DNA from: JASGCL01 sp965262775
Lineage (GTDB): Bacteria; Pseudomonadota; Alphaproteobacteria; JASGCL01
Assembly: GCA_965262775.1 (NCBI GenBank)
Contig: CBDHFT010000005.1
Coordinates: 1-64,000, forward strand
Reading direction: 5' to 3'
Length of the DNA: 64,000 nucleotides
A program made the position numbers and the translations under genes. Of the stretch, positions 43,557-52,819 are shown one piece after another. The stretch's first letter is position 1. The number at the start of each line of letters is the position of its first letter. The notes under the pieces are model-generated. The model did not search any database. It was not told where the DNA came from and saw nothing but the letters and a program-made list of their open reading frames with translations.

Positions 43557-44816
43557 TTAAGTATTTTTAATTGCAAGCGCCCTATCTACCATAGCATCGT
43601 ATGATAATAAAGTTTGCTCGCCAGTTTGTAAATCTTTCCATTGATATTGCTTATTGGCTAGTTCTTCCTCGCCAACAATAATAGCCACCTGCGCACCCAA
43701 TTTGTTGGCACGCGATAGCGACTTTTTCAAATTATCGCTCAACCCCATGTCGATGCGTATGCCCGCCGCGCGTAATTTTTCCGCCAGGCCTAAAATGCCT
43801 TGCTGCGCGGTTGCGCCGACAGGGCAAAGAAAAAATAACGGTAAGTCGCGCGTCCTATCGGCGGGCAGCAACGCCATCAATCGTTCCAGCCCTGCTGCGA
43901 ACCCTACCCCGACAACCCCCTTCGCGCCAAACATGGCGGGCAAATCGTCATAACGCCCACCCGCCAATATGGTTCCCTGGGCCCCAAGGTTTTCGGTAAT
44001 GAATTCAAAAGCCGTGTGGCAATAATAATCCAACCCCCGCACAAGTTTCGGGTTATGAACAAAGGGAATTTTTAAATCGGTTAAAATGGTTTGCAAGGCA
44101 ACGAATTTTTCTTTTGATTCTGTATCATAATAATCAACCATGGCTGGAGCAGACAGCAATAGTTTTTTATCGCCCTCATCTTTTGAATCCAAAATACGCA
44201 GGGGGTTTTCTGTCAAGCGCATTTGTGAATCGGCCGATAGGTCGTTTTTATAGGGGGTAAAATAATCAACCAAGGCCTTGCGGTAATTGTTGCGCGACGT
44301 CGTATTGCCCAACGAATTAATTTCTAATCTTATCTCGCCGATATTGAGGCTTAATAAAAATTGATAGGCCAAGGATATTACCTCGGCATCGATCCGCGCC
44401 GTTTCTTCATCGGCGGCATGCAGGTATTCTACGCCAAATTGATGAAATTGGCGGTAGCGACCTTTTTGCGGGCGTTCATAACGAAACATGGGGCCATAAT
44501 AAAAAAATTTGCTGGGTAGTTGCTGTTGCAAACCATTCTCGACAAATGCCCTCATCACCCCCGCGGTATTTTCGGGGCGCAGGCATATTTTATCGCCGCC
44601 GCGGTCTTCAAAGACAAACATTTCTTTATGAATAATATCAGAAGCCTGGCCCAGGGCTTCTGTAAATACCCCCGCCGATTCGATAACGGGGGTGATTATT
44701 TCTTGATAATTATAACGCATTGCCATATTGCGCGCTTGGCTCTGCAAATAAAAAATTTTTTTAGCTTCATCGCCTATAAAATCTTTTGTGCCGCGAACGG
44801 ATTGTATCTTAACCAT
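43557..44816 (-). CDS. hisS: Histidine--tRNA ligase
   Basis: Class II aminoacyl-tRNA synthetase, charging the tRNA-His encoded at 21.3 kb. Motif 2 contains FRYERPQKGRYRQFHQFGVE. The histidine-specific blocks RGLDYYCHTAFEF and LAGGRYDDLPAMFG are present, followed by motif 3 VGFAAGLERLMALL. The C-terminal anticodon-binding domain begins near DLPLFFLCPVG. At 419 residues it has normal length. The order ispG, hisS, prfA is conserved in several alphaproteobacteria. Confidence 0.97.
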   Translation of the reverse strand: MVKIQSVRGTKDFIGDEAKKIFYLQSQARNMAMRYNYQEIITPVIESAGVFTEALGQASDIIHKEMFVFEDRGGDKICLRPENTAGVMRAFVENGLQQQLPSKFFYYGPMFRYERPQKGRYRQFHQFGVEYLHAADEETARIDAEVISLAYQFLLSLNIGEIRLEINSLGNTTSRNNYRKALVDYFTPYKNDLSADSQMRLTENPLRILDSKDEGDKKLLLSAPAMVDYYDTESKEKFVALQTILTDLKIPFVHNPKLVRGLDYYCHTAFEFITENLGAQGTILAGGRYDDLPAMFGAKGVVGVGFAAGLERLMALLPADRTRDLPLFFLCPVGATAQQGILGLAEKLRAAGIRIDMGLSDNLKKSLSRANKLGAQVAIIVGEEELANKQYQWKDLQTGEQTLLSYDAMVDRALAIKNT

Positions 44817-44838
44817 GGTGACGTATCATCGTTGTATG

Positions 44839-46056
44839 TTAGTGGCGCGGCAAATGGGTTGTGGCATTGGTTTTGCCCGACTGCGGGGCGGGCGATTTAT
44901 CTACTGAGCTATTTACTGAGCTATTATGGCGCGCCGCCAATTTTTCTTCCACCAAGCCAACCAAATAATCAACGATGTTATCTTGTTGAAAACGATGGGC
45001 GGGAATACCCCCCAAATAAATTTGATGGGTCGCCAAGCCCGATGCCCCCTTGCCGCCGCCTGTGAATCCTATATCGGTTTCGCGGGCTTCGCCTGGGCCA
45101 TTCACCACGCATCCTATCACCGATAGGGTGATTTCCTCTTTGATATGCGATAATCTTTTTTCCAATTCGGTAACGATTTTGATGACATCAAATTGCTGCC
45201 TGGCGCAACTGGGGCAGGAAATTATTTTTACGCCACGGCTTCTTATCCCAAGCGATTTTAACATTTCGAATCCTACCTTCACTTCCTCGGTTATATCGGC
45301 TGACAAGGACACGCGAATGGTGTCGCCAATCCCCGCCCAAAGCAACGACCCGATGCCAATCGCCGAGCGCACCGAACCGCTTAGCAAACCGCCCGCTTCG
45401 GTAATGCCCAAATGCAACGGGCAATCTATCCTATCCGCCAATTGTTGATAGGCCGCCACCGCCAAAAAAATATCCGATGCCTTGACCGATATTTTGAATT
45501 CATGGAAATCCAAATCTTGTAAAATTTTGGCATGATGCAATGCCGATTCCACCAAAGCCTCGGGGCACGGCTCCCCATATTTTTCTAGGAGGTTTTTTTC
45601 CAACGACCCGCCATTAACCCCTATCCTCATCGAACAACCATAATCCTTGGCGGCCTTCACCACTTCTTGAACCCTATCCAAAGAACCAATATTGCCTGGG
45701 TTTATGCGTAGGCAAGCCGCGCCATTTTTTGCGGCCTCAATACCGCGGCGGTAATGAAAATGAATATCCGCAACAATGGGCACGGGTGAATATTTGGTGA
45801 TTTCTTTTAGGGCCGCGCTTGATGCTTCATCAGGGCAAGAAACCCTAACAATATCTGCCCCCGCTTCGCTGGCCCTTTCAATCTGCTGTAATGTTCCCTT
45901 GATGTCGGTGGTAAGGCTGTTGGTCATGGTTTGCACGGCGATGGGTGCGGTGCCGCCAACCATGACATTGCCAACCTTAATGGTGCGACATTTGCGTCTG
46001 ATAATAGTTCGAAAAGGGCGGTGATTCTGCATAAGATACCCCCTTTTATATGCCAT
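44839..46056 (-). CDS. ispG: 4-hydroxy-3-methylbut-2-enyl diphosphate synthase (IspG)
   Basis: Reduces MEcPP to HMBPP in the MEP isoprenoid pathway and needs a 4Fe-4S cluster. The TIM-barrel part has GGTAPIAVQTMTNSLTTD at its N-terminal end. Cluster ligands are in SCPSCARQQFDV (two cysteines) and GCVVNGPGEA. At 405 residues it has normal length, with a polar tail of about 25 residues (ARHNSSVNSSVDKSP). A start at 46032 (MQNHRPFRTI) is also possible. It directly follows the GT10 gene on the minus strand after 39 bases. Confidence 0.96.
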   Translation of the reverse strand: MAYKRGYLMQNHRPFRTIIRRKCRTIKVGNVMVGGTAPIAVQTMTNSLTTDIKGTLQQIERASEAGADIVRVSCPDEASSAALKEITKYSPVPIVADIHFHYRRGIEAAKNGAACLRINPGNIGSLDRVQEVVKAAKDYGCSMRIGVNGGSLEKNLLEKYGEPCPEALVESALHHAKILQDLDFHEFKISVKASDIFLAVAAYQQLADRIDCPLHLGITEAGGLLSGSVRSAIGIGSLLWAGIGDTIRVSLSADITEEVKVGFEMLKSLGIRSRGVKIISCPSCARQQFDVIKIVTELEKRLSHIKEEITLSVIGCVVNGPGEARETDIGFTGGGKGASGLATHQIYLGGIPAHRFQQDNIVDYLVGLVEEKLAARHNSSVNSSVDKSPAPQSGKTNATTHLPRH

Positions 46057-46095
46057 TTTTACAGCAAAATTGCAAATTCTTGGCGGGTTTGATTT

Positions 46096-47124
46096 TTATT
46101 TACGCAATGCAGTCCTATTGACGACGCGCCATAGCAAATTAAAAAAATTTTCTTCCATCATCACACGGCGTTTGTTTTCTGCAATGGCTTTGCTATTTTT
46201 TTCATAGGCCCCCGATGCGATGGTTTGTTTGATAATTTTGATTGCCGCGGCGGGTTTAGAAATATCCAGTGCCATAATCGAACCCGTATCAAAATAATCA
46301 CCGATATTCGGCGCGCCCGCGTAAAAAACAAAACATTCGGCCAACAATGGGTCGGCCAATTTTTCGGTCCAATAATCGGCAATCAGGGAATTTTCCAAAG
46401 CAACATGATATTTGTATTTTTCTAACCCCATGGCCTTATCGACGATAAAATTTCTTTTGCTGCCAAAAACATCCATGCTGTTGATTAATTCCGCGTCCGC
46501 CGCCAAAGCATCAACAAACTTGATGCGTTTTTTTTGTTGCGCCGTCATATGTTGACGCGAAGCTATCACCGATAAAACCTTGGTTTTCTTGGGTGACGCC
46601 AACAAACCTTGCCATGTTTTGTTAATAACCCGTTTGGCCGATTTTTGTTTCGATTGCGCAAAACCATACCACCATTCTAATCCGCCATGGGTTTGCAACC
46701 AATCACCACCCTGATACCATCTTGGCCTTGGGTATTGTGCGACCACGGTGCCAAATTGCGATAAAAATTTTTTGCTGTAAATGACGCGCGCAAAGGGCAA
46801 TGTCATGGGTTCGGTTTGAATATGGATTTTTTGCGCCCGCGGATGGTCAATCAATTTGGTTGGAAAGGGTATCGATAATTTTTTGGCAAGGCTATGCCAA
46901 AAAGTTTTTTTATAGGGAGGGTAATGCCACACCACCACCCTATCATCGGGCAAAATTTTTTGATTAAAAACAACCCGCAGGTTTTTCCATATAACCGCCG
47001 ATTGCTTTCGCGCGGGTGACTGGCGACTTAGAACATAGGCACTCGCCACATGCTGGGTAAGGACATTGACTCTGATGAACCCCTTGCTTGCGCCCCTGCC
47101 CCGTTCTCTCGGTTGTTTTTTCAT
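46096..47124 (-). CDS. GT10-family glycosyltransferase (alpha-1,3-fucosyltransferase-like)
   Basis: A 342-residue protein whose C-terminal half carries the GT10 donor-site signature: YKYHVALENSLIADYWTEKL (237-256) followed by LAECFVFYAGAPNIGDYF. This is the pattern for GDP-fucose binding in bacterial and animal alpha-1,3/1,4-fucosyltransferases. The IHIQTEPMT segment (101-109) fits the acceptor domain. GT10 genes in bacteria usually decorate lipopolysaccharide or capsule. Other GT10 members may use different sugars, so fucose is inferred. It is divergent from a GT2 gene across 43 bases. Confidence 0.78.
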   Translation of the reverse strand: MKKQPRERGRGASKGFIRVNVLTQHVASAYVLSRQSPARKQSAVIWKNLRVVFNQKILPDDRVVVWHYPPYKKTFWHSLAKKLSIPFPTKLIDHPRAQKIHIQTEPMTLPFARVIYSKKFLSQFGTVVAQYPRPRWYQGGDWLQTHGGLEWWYGFAQSKQKSAKRVINKTWQGLLASPKKTKVLSVIASRQHMTAQQKKRIKFVDALAADAELINSMDVFGSKRNFIVDKAMGLEKYKYHVALENSLIADYWTEKLADPLLAECFVFYAGAPNIGDYFDTGSIMALDISKPAAAIKIIKQTIASGAYEKNSKAIAENKRRVMMEENFFNLLWRVVNRTALRK

Positions 47125-47167
47125 GCTTTATCTTTTATAGATTTTAAACAAGATTACAAGAATTTTT

Positions 47168-48229
47168 ATGCCACGCTCGACCCCCCGCTCAACCTCCCCC
47201 GTAACTCGCTCGCCTTTTGTTGCGGTTATCATGCCTGCCTACAACGCCGAAAAATATATTAGGAAGTCCATCGATTCTATCCTCCACCAAACCTATCAAA
47301 ATTTAGAACTGATTATTATTGACGATGGTTCCCAAGACAACACGGCAAACATTATCCAATCATACAAAGACCCAAGAATACAATATTACAAAAATAAAAA
47401 AAATTCTAAAGAATGGTTCTCGCGGCAGGTGGGCCTCCAACAAGCCCTCAACAACAATAAGGTTGATTATATCGCCTGGCAAGATGCTGACGATATGGCC
47501 GCCCCCACCAGGATTGAAAAGCAGTTATCATTTTTGCAACAACATAAGAAAATTAACCTGGTCGCAACCGACATGATAATTATCGATGACCATGAACAAA
47601 AAATAAAAACGGTAAGCAACACCGCCGCCAATGCCGCGTTGCATCGCCAACGGTTATTCTGCCCAACCATGATGTTTGATAAAAAAATACTTACCGCCTT
47701 GCCCATGCCGTTTTTTCGCCCCCTGCCCATTGGCACCGACATTGATTTTCTTTACCGTGTTATGGAAAAAAATTGGGCGGCGGGGAGCATCCCCCAGCCG
47801 CTCTATCATTATCGCCGCAGCAGCGAGCAAACCACTGCCTTCCATCTTCTATCCTTATTATACGGCGAATTGGTGCGTTATTCGGCCTATAGCAGGCGTC
47901 TGTTGGGTAGCGACTTGCTGCCTATTTCTGATGACCAGCTGTTAACGAGTAAGGATTTACCACGCGCCTTCGCCCCATTTATAAAACAAAAAAAATTGAG
48001 CAACATCCATAAAATTTTTATTCGGCGTTTTGTCATCGGGCAACTCTATGCCATCATCAAAAATCCTATCTTGCTTTTTCGTCACAGCCAGATTTTATTT
48101 TCTATCTATTTTTTATTATGGCGTTATCAACCATGGCTATCCATCATTCATGGTTTTTACGCCTTGCCGCGCAACATTGTAAGTTTTATTTATTGCTTAG
48201 CCAATAAAAAAGATTTTTTTGTTGAGTAA
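47168..48229 (+). CDS. Family 2 glycosyltransferase
   Basis: GT-A fold transferase. AVIMPAYNAEKYIRKSIDS (19-37) starts the nucleotide-sugar domain. LIIIDDGSQDNTANII is the nucleotide-binding DDGS motif, and WQDADDMAAP is the DxD-type metal site. A C-terminal part with hydrophobic and basic residues suggests membrane association. The donor and acceptor cannot be told. It shares a 43-base divergent promoter region with the GT10 gene, which suggests a joint role in making a surface glycan. Confidence 0.88.
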   Translation: MPRSTPRSTSPVTRSPFVAVIMPAYNAEKYIRKSIDSILHQTYQNLELIIIDDGSQDNTANIIQSYKDPRIQYYKNKKNSKEWFSRQVGLQQALNNNKVDYIAWQDADDMAAPTRIEKQLSFLQQHKKINLVATDMIIIDDHEQKIKTVSNTAANAALHRQRLFCPTMMFDKKILTALPMPFFRPLPIGTDIDFLYRVMEKNWAAGSIPQPLYHYRRSSEQTTAFHLLSLLYGELVRYSAYSRRLLGSDLLPISDDQLLTSKDLPRAFAPFIKQKKLSNIHKIFIRRFVIGQLYAIIKNPILLFRHSQILFSIYFLLWRYQPWLSIIHGFYALPRNIVSFIYCLANKKDFFVE

Positions 48230-48253
48230 GCTGCGTATCTTTGTTCGCCGTTG

Positions 48254-48287
48254 CTTGCGCAAGATTTGACTTCTTGCGTAAGATTTG
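48254..48287 (+). repeat. 15-bp direct repeat upstream of kup
   Basis: CTTGCGCAAGATTTG (48254-48268) and CTTGCGTAAGATTTG (48273-48287) match at 14 of 15 positions and are spaced 19 bases start to start, near two helical turns. The first copy contains a 10-bp palindrome CTTGCGCAAG. They lie 123 bases before the kup ATG in a 180-base gap that holds no gene. This may be an operator. Confidence 0.45.
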
Positions 48288-48409
48288 CTATTTGCAACTA
48301 GGAGAATTTATTTATTTTTATTTTTTAAAAAAAATTAAAGACATAGTTATTTTATTTCGGACGAAATATTTTTTATTATTCGTCGCCAACATGTCTTGCC
48401 ACAACGCCC

Positions 48410-50302
48410 ATGTCTACCTCTTCGCACAAATCTCAGGGATTCTTAGGCCTCAGTTTTCTTTCTTTGGGGATTGTTTATGGCGACATTGGCACCAGCCCGC
48501 TTTATGCCTTGCAAGGCATATTTAATCAAACAACAGGCATTGGCTTAACCCCCGATAATATCGTGGGCGCCATTTCTTCCATCCTTTGGGCCTTAATAAT
48601 TACCGTTTCGTTGAAATATGTTATGTTCGTGTTGCGCGCCGATAATCGGGGGGAAGGTGGCATTTTAGCCCTGCTGACGCTGGTTTCTTCGGTCGTACGC
48701 AAAGATACCATGCCCTACACTATATTTATTTTTTTGGGTATGTTGGGCGCGGCCTTATTTTTGGCCGAGAGTGTTATCACGCCATCCATTTCAGTGCTAG
48801 GCGCGTTGGAAGGATTAAATTATGCCCCCGCCTTGCAAAATATAAATTTTAATATCGTTGGTATTGCCGTTCTGATTTTACTTGGGCTTTTTTATGCACA
48901 ACGCAGTGGCACCGCAAAAATTGGCAATTATTTTAGCTACATCATGGTGCTGTGGTTCCTTACTTTAGGTTTTTTTGGTTTTTTGAGTATTATGAAAAAT
49001 CCAACGATATTATCGGCCATTAACCCGCTTGTTGCTGTCCATTTTTTATACGGTGAGGGCAAAATTCTATTTGTTGCTCTAAGCGGTATTGTGCTTGCTG
49101 TCACTGGGGTGGAAGCATTATATGCCGACATGGGCCATTTGGGGCGCAACCCAATTCGCTTTGCTTGGACATTGTTTGTCTTGCCATCTCTAGCCCTTAA
49201 CTACCTTGGTCAAGGGGCCGAGCTGTTGCTTGACCCAGAAGGCTCGATTGTCAATCCTTTCTACCATCTTTTTCCTCAGCATTATGTTCTCCCTGCGGTT
49301 ATTCTTGCCACTTTTGCAACAATCATTGCCTCGCAAGCTGTCATCTCTGGCACTTTTTCCATGACGCGTCAGGCTATCCAACTTGGGCTTTTGCCACGCC
49401 TCAACATTATCCATAAATCACCCAATGTCATTGGCCAAATTTATATTCCTTTAATTAATTGGCTGTTATTTTTCTTCGTGTTGCTAACAACTATTATATT
49501 TCAAAGCACCCATAACCTTGCCTCGGCCTATGGTATTTCCGTTACCCTTACCATGACCATTTCTTCCATCTTGCTCTACCAAGTTGTAACCAAACGTTGG
49601 CATTGGAAAAAATGGATCGCCATTCCTGTCATCGGATTCTTTTTATTGTTTGATTTGTCCTTTGCCATTTCCTGTTTAGGAAAATTATGGCACGGCGGGT
49701 GGTTTACGATTTTGCTAGCCGCCCTGGTTATGGTGTTGGTGATAACCTGGCGCCAGGGCAAAGCCATTTTAATGCGCGTTATGCGTAGCGAGGCTTTTTA
49801 CCTGGAGCCTTATATCAAAAGTTTGATGAGCCGAAAAAAATTCCCATCGGTCGAACGCACCGCCATTTATTTGGTTGAAAATACGGATTCGGTGCCTTCG
49901 GCGTTGGTTGATAATTTGAAGCATAACATGGTGTTGCACAACCGCAATATTTTTCTTACCGTGGAATTCACCACCGCCTCCATCGTGCCCACTGCTCACC
50001 GTTTGGAAGTAAAAGAAATGATGACGGGTTTTTGGCAAGTGAAGGTTCGTTATGGTTTTATGGAACACCCCGATATTACCTCCATCATTGCTTTGCTTAA
50101 ACAACGTGGCCTAGCGTTGGATATGCAAAAAACATCCTATTTCATGAGCCATCAAACAATTGTTTCCACCCATATTTATGGTATGGCGCGTTGGCGCGAA
50201 CAAATATTTTCTTGGATGTATCGCAATTCCAATTCGATATTCGAATATTTTGATATTCCCCCCAGCCAAGTGGTCATCTTGGGTTCGCGGATTCAAATAT
50301 AA
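48410..50302 (+). CDS. kup: Potassium uptake protein Kup
   Basis: Proton-coupled potassium importer of the KUP/HAK/KT family. LSFLSLGIVYGDIGTSPLYAL (N-terminus) is the family hallmark. About twelve hydrophobic segments fill residues 15-440, and GALEGLNYAPALQ, VTGVEALYADMGHLG and FSMTRQAIQLGLLPRLNI are conserved blocks. The C-terminal ~190 residues form the soluble domain. At 630 residues it has the usual length. It is a single-gene unit after GT2, convergent with the pmbA gene. Confidence 0.96.
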   Translation: MSTSSHKSQGFLGLSFLSLGIVYGDIGTSPLYALQGIFNQTTGIGLTPDNIVGAISSILWALIITVSLKYVMFVLRADNRGEGGILALLTLVSSVVRKDTMPYTIFIFLGMLGAALFLAESVITPSISVLGALEGLNYAPALQNINFNIVGIAVLILLGLFYAQRSGTAKIGNYFSYIMVLWFLTLGFFGFLSIMKNPTILSAINPLVAVHFLYGEGKILFVALSGIVLAVTGVEALYADMGHLGRNPIRFAWTLFVLPSLALNYLGQGAELLLDPEGSIVNPFYHLFPQHYVLPAVILATFATIIASQAVISGTFSMTRQAIQLGLLPRLNIIHKSPNVIGQIYIPLINWLLFFFVLLTTIIFQSTHNLASAYGISVTLTMTISSILLYQVVTKRWHWKKWIAIPVIGFFLLFDLSFAISCLGKLWHGGWFTILLAALVMVLVITWRQGKAILMRVMRSEAFYLEPYIKSLMSRKKFPSVERTAIYLVENTDSVPSALVDNLKHNMVLHNRNIFLTVEFTTASIVPTAHRLEVKEMMTGFWQVKVRYGFMEHPDITSIIALLKQRGLALDMQKTSYFMSHQTIVSTHIYGMARWREQIFSWMYRNSNSIFEYFDIPPSQVVILGSRIQI

Positions 50303-50361
50303 GCCAACTGATATTTCCTAGAAAAAAAATAGCTAGGCTATTGCTTCAAATATAAAGGAGG

Positions 50362-51711
50362 CTACTTGCCCGCGACCGTCATACCGTCGATGCGTAGGGT
50401 TGGGGAATTGTGATGATGAATAAATTCTAAATCGTTGGCGGGCGTCATATTCATAAACATTTGGTTCAAATTGCCCGCGACAGTCATTTCATTAACGGCG
50501 TGCGATATTTGCCCATTAATAATCCAAAAACCGCTGGCCCCTTGCGAATAATCACCCGTGACGCCATTGACACCAAACCCCATCAGGCTGGTTATATAAA
50601 AGCCCGCCTTGATATCGGCCATCAATGCGGTGGGCGATATTTTTCCCGCAGCAATATGAACATTGCTAAGGGCGGGATAAACCCCCGTTAAGCCGCGGTG
50701 CGCATGACCCGTCGGTGGTAATTGCAGTTGCCTTGCCGAAGCCAAATCAAGCACGTAGCAAGTTAAAACCCCCTTATCGATGATATTTCTCTTGGCGGCG
50801 GGCAAGCCCTCGCCATCATAAAATTGCGAAGCAAATCCCCTTTTTTGTAAAGGGTCATCAACCATGGTTATGCCCGTCGCCATAACCTGTTGCCCTAACT
50901 TGCCTTGCAAGAAGCTTGTGCCTTTGGCTAACTTTTGGCCATTGATGGCTGAGGCCAGGTTGCCTATCATGCTGGTCGCAACTCGTGGGTCCAATATAAT
51001 GGGGTATTGCCCCGATTTTTCTTGCCTGGCCCCCAATTGTGCCGCGGCCCGTTTGGCCGCGCTGACGCCAACTTTTTCTGGCGGGGTCAAATCGCCAAAA
51101 AAAACCTTGCTGGAATAATCATAATCGGCTTCCATATTTGTGCCATCGCTGGCAATCACCGAAATGCCCAAGGAATAATGCGAATGTTTTTCTTCACCCC
51201 TAAAACCATTGGAAAAGGCAAACCAATCTTGTTGATGACCAAAGGAAACGCTCGACCCTTCGGAATTAACTATGTTTTTTTCACCGCGCGCCGCATCCTC
51301 TATCTGTTTCGCAACCGCTTGCATTGCTTCGGGTAATAATTCGGTTTTATCAAATGTTTCAAGGTCTTGCACCGCGCCATTTTTGGCGGCGTGGTAAAGT
51401 TGTTCGGGGCTTGCCTCCCCCGCAAATGGGTTGTCGGGTAAAACCTTCGCCATCGCCAACAATTTGTCTAACAGCGGTTCGATAACATCCATCGTTTTGC
51501 CATTGCTGGTAACCGCCGATTCTTTCTGCCCCACTCTAATTTTTATTCCCAACACTTCTTGTTCGGCGCGTTCGCTTTCTTCAACCTTGCCCATCCTCAC
51601 CTGTTGGCTTTGGTTAAGCGACTTGCTCAACACCACTTCGGCGGCATCGGCACCCTTGGCTTTTGCCAATTTGATAACATCGTCAAAAAAATTAAAAATA
51701 TCGGCTGTCAT
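50362..51711 (-). CDS. pmbA: PmbA/TldE-type metallopeptidase
   Basis: One half of the TldD/TldE heterodimeric protease, linked to microcin B17 maturation and CcdA turnover in E. coli. The 449 residues have the PmbA pattern: GADAAEVVLSKSLNQSQQVR at the N-terminus, PIILDPRVATSMIGNLASAI, and the C-terminal NGVTGDYSQGASGFWIINGQ. The last of these is diagnostic. The metal-binding HExxxH belongs to TldD, not to this subunit, and is absent here as expected. No tldD gene is in the window. Confidence 0.93.
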   Translation of the reverse strand: MTADIFNFFDDVIKLAKAKGADAAEVVLSKSLNQSQQVRMGKVEESERAEQEVLGIKIRVGQKESAVTSNGKTMDVIEPLLDKLLAMAKVLPDNPFAGEASPEQLYHAAKNGAVQDLETFDKTELLPEAMQAVAKQIEDAARGEKNIVNSEGSSVSFGHQQDWFAFSNGFRGEEKHSHYSLGISVIASDGTNMEADYDYSSKVFFGDLTPPEKVGVSAAKRAAAQLGARQEKSGQYPIILDPRVATSMIGNLASAINGQKLAKGTSFLQGKLGQQVMATGITMVDDPLQKRGFASQFYDGEGLPAAKRNIIDKGVLTCYVLDLASARQLQLPPTGHAHRGLTGVYPALSNVHIAAGKISPTALMADIKAGFYITSLMGFGVNGVTGDYSQGASGFWIINGQISHAVNEMTVAGNLNQMFMNMTPANDLEFIHHHNSPTLRIDGMTVAGK

Positions 51712-51744
51712 GGTCGAATCAGGGTCTTATCATGTTGCATGGCG

Positions 51745-52077
51745 TTAATAAGTGGCGATGCTATTATCTACCTGCAAAGCATATTGATGAATGCCCCCGC
51801 TTATGTTTTTGCAATCGTAGCCCTGCTTTTGCAAATATTGGCATACCATGGCCGAACGGCCACCGTGATGACAAAAAACATACAGGGTTTCATCCTTGGG
51901 CAATTCGTCAAGTCTGTCGGTTATTTCATTCATGGAAATATGTTTGGCACCTTTTATGCTGGCCATGGCTACTTCGTTTGCTTCGCGCACATCCAGCAAA
52001 AATACATCTTGCGCCGCCATTATTTTGGCTAGCTCGGCTACCGAGACAGTGGGAATATTGACAGCCGTATCGTTCAT
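51745..52077 (-). CDS. Rhodanese-like domain protein
   Basis: A 110-residue single rhodanese domain, a possible sulfurtransferase. LLDVREANEVAMASIKGAKH (28-46 region) is the CH2A-like block. The active-site loop CHHGGRS lies at 69-75 with Cys69 as the persulfide-forming residue. The loop of six or seven residues fits thiosulfate-type (GlpE-like) rhodaneses. It lies between pmbA and the Pcm-like gene on the minus strand, with gaps of 33 and 14 bases. Its partner is unknown. Confidence 0.9.
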   Translation of the reverse strand: MNDTAVNIPTVSVAELAKIMAAQDVFLLDVREANEVAMASIKGAKHISMNEITDRLDELPKDETLYVFCHHGGRSAMVCQYLQKQGYDCKNISGGIHQYALQVDNSIATY

Positions 52078-52091
52078 CTTAGCAATAGTTT

Positions 52092-52772
52092 TTAAGAAGC
52101 CATGCGGTCCATGTTGCCGCTGGAATAATGTTGAGGATTGGCAAATTCCGCCATGATGGGCAACCCCGCCACCTGTCCAAAATAATTAATTTTGCCATTT
52201 TTTTCAATCCGCACCAAATTAGCCAATTGATTTTTTTCTTGCGGGGATTTTTTATCCTGCAGGCTGGTCAACAACGCGCCATGTTCATCCAATTGTGCCA
52301 ATAATTTTTCAGGAATAGCAGGCAGCGACCCCAGCACAATGATAGATTGGTAAGGAGCAAATTTTTTGCAACCTTCGGCAATGCTTCCTTCCGCATCGAC
52401 AATTGTAAAATTGCTTTTAAGAATCATTTTTTTTATTTTGTCGCAAGAACTTTGCAATGCAAAAACATTCACCCCCATCATGGCTAAAATATTACATTCA
52501 TAACCATGCCCGCCGCCAATGACCAAGGTTTTATGGCCAGGTTGCAAATTAGCATGTTGCAGTAATAAACCAGCGGCGGTGGGCGACAATGATATTCTAC
52601 CCCCTTCACACATTACGCATTTATCGCTATAGGCGCGTTTTTTTTGGTCTATCGTATCATCCATAAATTCTTCGCGATTAACATGCAAAAAACCATCCAG
52701 CAGCGCGGAATCAATCACGCCCGCTGGCATCAATTGCCCTTCTATCATTTTTTGTCTTTTTATAATTGTCAT
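52092..52772 (-). CDS. Protein-L-isoaspartate O-methyltransferase-like protein
   Basis: A 226-residue protein of the Pcm superfamily. The start MTIIKRQKMIEGQLMPAGV matches the usual M-x-x-x-R-x-x-M-V-x-x-Q pattern, with an AGGG site ten bases upstream of ATG 52772. The frame is open to 52823, but that would overlap bamE. SAM-binding motif I is VIGGGHGYECNILA. The catalytic region reads SLSPTAAGLLLQHANL, where typical Pcm has a TSQPxxVxxM sequence, so it may be one of the diverged alphaproteobacterial forms without proven repair activity. Confidence 0.75.
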   Translation of the reverse strand: MTIIKRQKMIEGQLMPAGVIDSALLDGFLHVNREEFMDDTIDQKKRAYSDKCVMCEGGRISLSPTAAGLLLQHANLQPGHKTLVIGGGHGYECNILAMMGVNVFALQSSCDKIKKMILKSNFTIVDAEGSIAEGCKKFAPYQSIIVLGSLPAIPEKLLAQLDEHGALLTSLQDKKSPQEKNQLANLVRIEKNGKINYFGQVAGLPIMAEFANPQHYSSGNMDRMAS

Positions 52773-52819
52773 TTTTATACCCTGGGTTGGTTTTAATAAT
52801 TTTCTATAGTCTATTTGTA

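Noticed and set aside
48241..48525. A 94-codon open frame spanning the kup upstream gap and kup start.
   Set aside because: It runs into kup in another frame, and the part before kup has no recognisable protein pattern.
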